Below, piece by piece: positions 14,864 to 16,485 of a DNA stretch of 16,485 nucleotides. The position numbers and the translations under genes are program-made. Numbering within the stretch: the stretch's first letter is position 1; the number at the start of each line of letters is the position of its first letter. Location: positions 1 to 16,485 of the forward strand of contig JAHJWA010000345.1 of assembly GCA_018828205.1 (NCBI GenBank). Reading direction: 5' to 3'. Origin of the DNA: Alphaproteobacteria bacterium. GTDB lineage: Bacteria; Pseudomonadota; Alphaproteobacteria; Sphingomonadales; Sphingomonadaceae. The notes under the pieces are model-generated. The model ran no database searches, was not told the origin of the DNA, and saw nothing but the letters and a program-made list of their open reading frames with translations.

Positions 14864-15577
14864 ATGTTCGATCGTCTCTCTTCCTATCTGGACTCGATCC
14901 GCGCGCGCGACCCGGCGCCGCGCTCGCGCTGGGAAATCCTGCTCTATCCCGGTGTCTGGGCGCTGTTCTGGCACCGCGTCGCGCATTGGCTGTTCGAGGC
15001 CGAGCTGTTCTTCCTCGCGCGGATGGTCAACCACACCAGCCGGTTCCTGACCGGTATCGATATCCACCCCGGCGCCGAGATCGGCCGCAATTTCTTCGTC
15101 GACCACGGCTTTTCGGTGATCGGCGAAACCGCGGTGATCGGCCATGATGTGACCATCTACCAATGCGTCACGCTGGGCGGGACCAACCCGACCAACGGGA
15201 TCGGCGGCAAGCGTCACCCGACCATCGGCAACAATGTCATCATCGGCTCGGGCGCGCAGGTGATCGGGCCGATCACCGTGGGCGACCGGGCGCGGATCGG
15301 CGCCAATGCGGTGGTCACCGACGATGTGGCCGAAGGCGCGACCATGGTCGGATTCAAGGCGCGCAGCACGCTGGTGCCGGTGGAAACCTATATGCGCGAA
15401 TTCATGCCCTATGGCACGCCCTGCGACGAGCCCTGCGAGCCCGATCCGGGCCGTATCGCCGCGCTCGAGAAGCAGCTGACCGAAATGCGGACCGAACTCG
15501 AGAGCCTGCGCAAGGCTTTCCCTGAACCCGCAGCGGATGCCAAGGACGAGACCCTGCGCAGCGGTACCCAGGACTGA
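14864..15577 (+). CDS. cysE: Serine O-acetyltransferase (EpsC type)
   Basis: This enzyme acetylates L-serine with acetyl-CoA to give O-acetylserine, the carbon skeleton for cysteine. The 237-residue form lacks most of the long N-terminal domain of E. coli CysE and fits the short EpsC-type enzymes. A helical N-terminus (about 1-60, with ARDPAPRSRWEILLYPG) precedes a left-handed beta-helix of hexapeptide repeats (about 66-168). The catalytic D80-H81 is in FVDHGFSVIGET, and H118 is in GGKRHPTIG. After the beta-helix come CDEPCEP (C187, C191) and a short leucine-containing coiled coil (about 197-218). The ATG at 14864 is preferred because the conserved start FDRLSSYLDSIR follows directly and GGAAGA lies upstream. 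An ATG at 14846 would add 6 residues. The stop overlaps the next ATG by one base. The symbol epsC is also used. Confidence 0.92.
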   Translation: MFDRLSSYLDSIRARDPAPRSRWEILLYPGVWALFWHRVAHWLFEAELFFLARMVNHTSRFLTGIDIHPGAEIGRNFFVDHGFSVIGETAVIGHDVTIYQCVTLGGTNPTNGIGGKRHPTIGNNVIIGSGAQVIGPITVGDRARIGANAVVTDDVAEGATMVGFKARSTLVPVETYMREFMPYGTPCDEPCEPDPGRIAALEKQLTEMRTELESLRKAFPEPAADAKDETLRSGTQD

Positions 15578-15942
15578 TGGGTCAGGCCGGAGCGCCGCCG
15601 ACATCGGGATCGGTGCTGCCCTTTCCGCAGCGCCAACCGCTCCAGGTCGCCTTCACCCGCGCCGAATTGCTGCGTATCCTCGATCTGTACGGAAGGATGG
15701 TCGCGGCGGGCGAGTGGCGCGATTATGCGATGGATTTCGCGCGCGACATGGCGAGCTTTTCCGCCTTCCGCCGCGCCGCCGAACGCCCGCAGATGCGGGT
15801 CGAGAAGCGCCCCGCGCTGCGCAACCGCCAGGGGATGTGGACGCTGTTCGGCGAACACGGTCAGGCGCTCAAGCGCGGTCACGAGCTTCCCGGCGTCCTC
15901 GCGCCGATGGAACGCCGGCTGCTCAAGACGGTCGCGGATTGA
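15577..15942 (+). CDS. DUF2794 domain-containing protein
   Basis: This 121-residue protein is recognisable as DUF2794, a small alphaproteobacterial family of unknown function. Typical pieces are VAFTRAELLRILDLYGRMVAAGEWRDYAMDF (about 24-54), MASFSAFRRAAERPQMRVEKRP (about 58-79), LRNRQGMWTLF, and LKRGHELPGVL (about 97-107). There is no signal peptide or membrane segment, so it is probably cytosolic. The ATG shares its first base with the last base of the serine acetyltransferase TGA, so translation is probably coupled. It ends 3 nt before the stop of the convergent membrane-protein gene. Confidence 0.88.
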   Translation: MGQAGAPPTSGSVLPFPQRQPLQVAFTRAELLRILDLYGRMVAAGEWRDYAMDFARDMASFSAFRRAAERPQMRVEKRPALRNRQGMWTLFGEHGQALKRGHELPGVLAPMERRLLKTVAD

Positions 15943-15945
15943 GCG

Positions 15946-16485
15946 TCAGGCGGTCGCGGGCAGCCGCACCGCCATGCTGCCGGGCAGCGCGCCCACCACC
16001 GCGCGGCGGATCGGGGGCCACATCGCGCTGAGCGTCAGCAGCGCCGAACCGATCACCAGCGCGGTCAGCGCGAAGCTGAGTTCCACCGCCCCGAAGCGGT
16101 CGAACAGCAGCGTGAGCGCGATCAGCACATAGGCGAGCGCCGAGACCAGCAGCGCGCGGCGGTCGACCGCCAGCGCGACCAGACCGAACACCACATAGAC
16201 CGCCAGCACCGCCAGCGCGGCGCCCGGTCCGAATGTGCTGCCATCGGTCACCCCGATCAGCACGAACGCCGGATGCGCGATCATCGGCGCGGCGAGCAGG
16301 TGCAGCCAGAAGGCGACATCGCTGCGCCGCGTCCCGCGCGCCGGATCGCTCATGTCCCAGCGCATCGCGAAGGCGAAGATCGCCAGCCCGACCACGAAGA
16401 CGATGGCCAGCACGACATCGCCGACATTGTCGGAATTGGGCCCGATCGCCGCGACGATCAACGCGACCACGGTGGCGGCAAGCGC
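15946..16485 (-). CDS. Polytopic membrane protein, C-terminal part (5' end outside window)
   Basis: The frame is open to the window edge, so the 5' end is missing; 179 residues are visible. They contain about six hydrophobic segments. The first runs from the edge to AAIGPN, the second is DVVLAIVFVVGLAIFAFAM, and the third is FWLHLLAAPMIAHPAFVLIG. Three more follow between about 90 and 165. A polar loop MRWDMSDPARGTRRSD separates the second and third. A GTG at 16468-16470 could be read as a start, but the codons before it are also hydrophobic and open, so I treat the gene as truncated. I do not recognise a characterised family. The stop lies 3 nt from the DUF2794 stop, so the two genes converge almost end to end. 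Confidence 0.75.
   Translation of the reverse strand, partial: ALAATVVALIVAAIGPNSDNVGDVVLAIVFVVGLAIFAFAMRWDMSDPARGTRRSDVAFWLHLLAAPMIAHPAFVLIGVTDGSTFGPGAALAVLAVYVVFGLVALAVDRRALLVSALAYVLIALTLLFDRFGAVELSFALTALVIGSALLTLSAMWPPIRRAVVGALPGSMAVRLPATA

Noticed and set aside
1..16485. Search by eye for tRNA, rRNA, CRISPR repeats, transposase genes, phage genes, toxin-antitoxin pairs and an origin
   Set aside because: None was found. The presence of hdaA does not indicate a nearby origin. A computed tRNA and repeat scan would be needed to be certain.

Overview
This is a high-GC, gene-dense chromosomal stretch from an alphaproteobacterium. The best guess is Sphingomonadales, probably near Erythrobacteraceae. 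That rests on gene content: an HdaA-type DnaA homologue with an N-terminal clamp motif, a DUF2066 protein beside it, DUF2794, an EpsC-type serine acetyltransferase, and the lptD-surA-pdxA-rsmA block. It is an inference, because no marker RNA is present. I see no tRNA, rRNA, CRISPR array, insertion sequence, prophage or plasmid gene. No stretch over 300 bases lacks a gene.

Layout: (1) Positions 1-381 (+) hold the DNA-binding C-terminus of a Crp/Fnr-family regulator cut by the window edge. (2) Positions 410-6253 (-), transcribed leftward, hold lptD, surA, pdxA and rsmA: outer-membrane LPS insertion, an outer-membrane protein chaperone, vitamin B6 synthesis and 16S rRNA dimethylation. (3) Positions 6357-9478 (+) hold pepA, a 45-residue DUF2256 zinc-binding protein, holC, an uncharacterised lipoprotein and ndk. 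ndk has its own likely promoter and a hairpin terminator. (4) Positions 9536-12856 (-), leftward, hold purM, then purN fused in frame to an MmcQ/YjbR domain, then a sulfotransferase-family gene. This unit converges on ndk. (5) Positions 12924-15942 (+), divergent from purM, hold a DUF2066 protein, hdaA, a serine O-acetyltransferase and a DUF2794 protein, all closely spaced. (6) Positions 15946-16485 (-) hold the 3' part of a polytopic membrane protein cut by the right edge.

Two divergent gaps (6254-6356 and 12857-12923) must carry the main promoters. Most of the window is core housekeeping DNA and I do not see a new defence, mobile or biosynthetic system. The points most worth a second look are the PurN-YjbR fusion with its well-supported TTG start, the tiny four-cysteine protein between pepA and holC, the sulfotransferase inside a purine operon, and two perfect hairpins in the lptD-surA spacer, one of which contains the rejected upstream ATG of surA.
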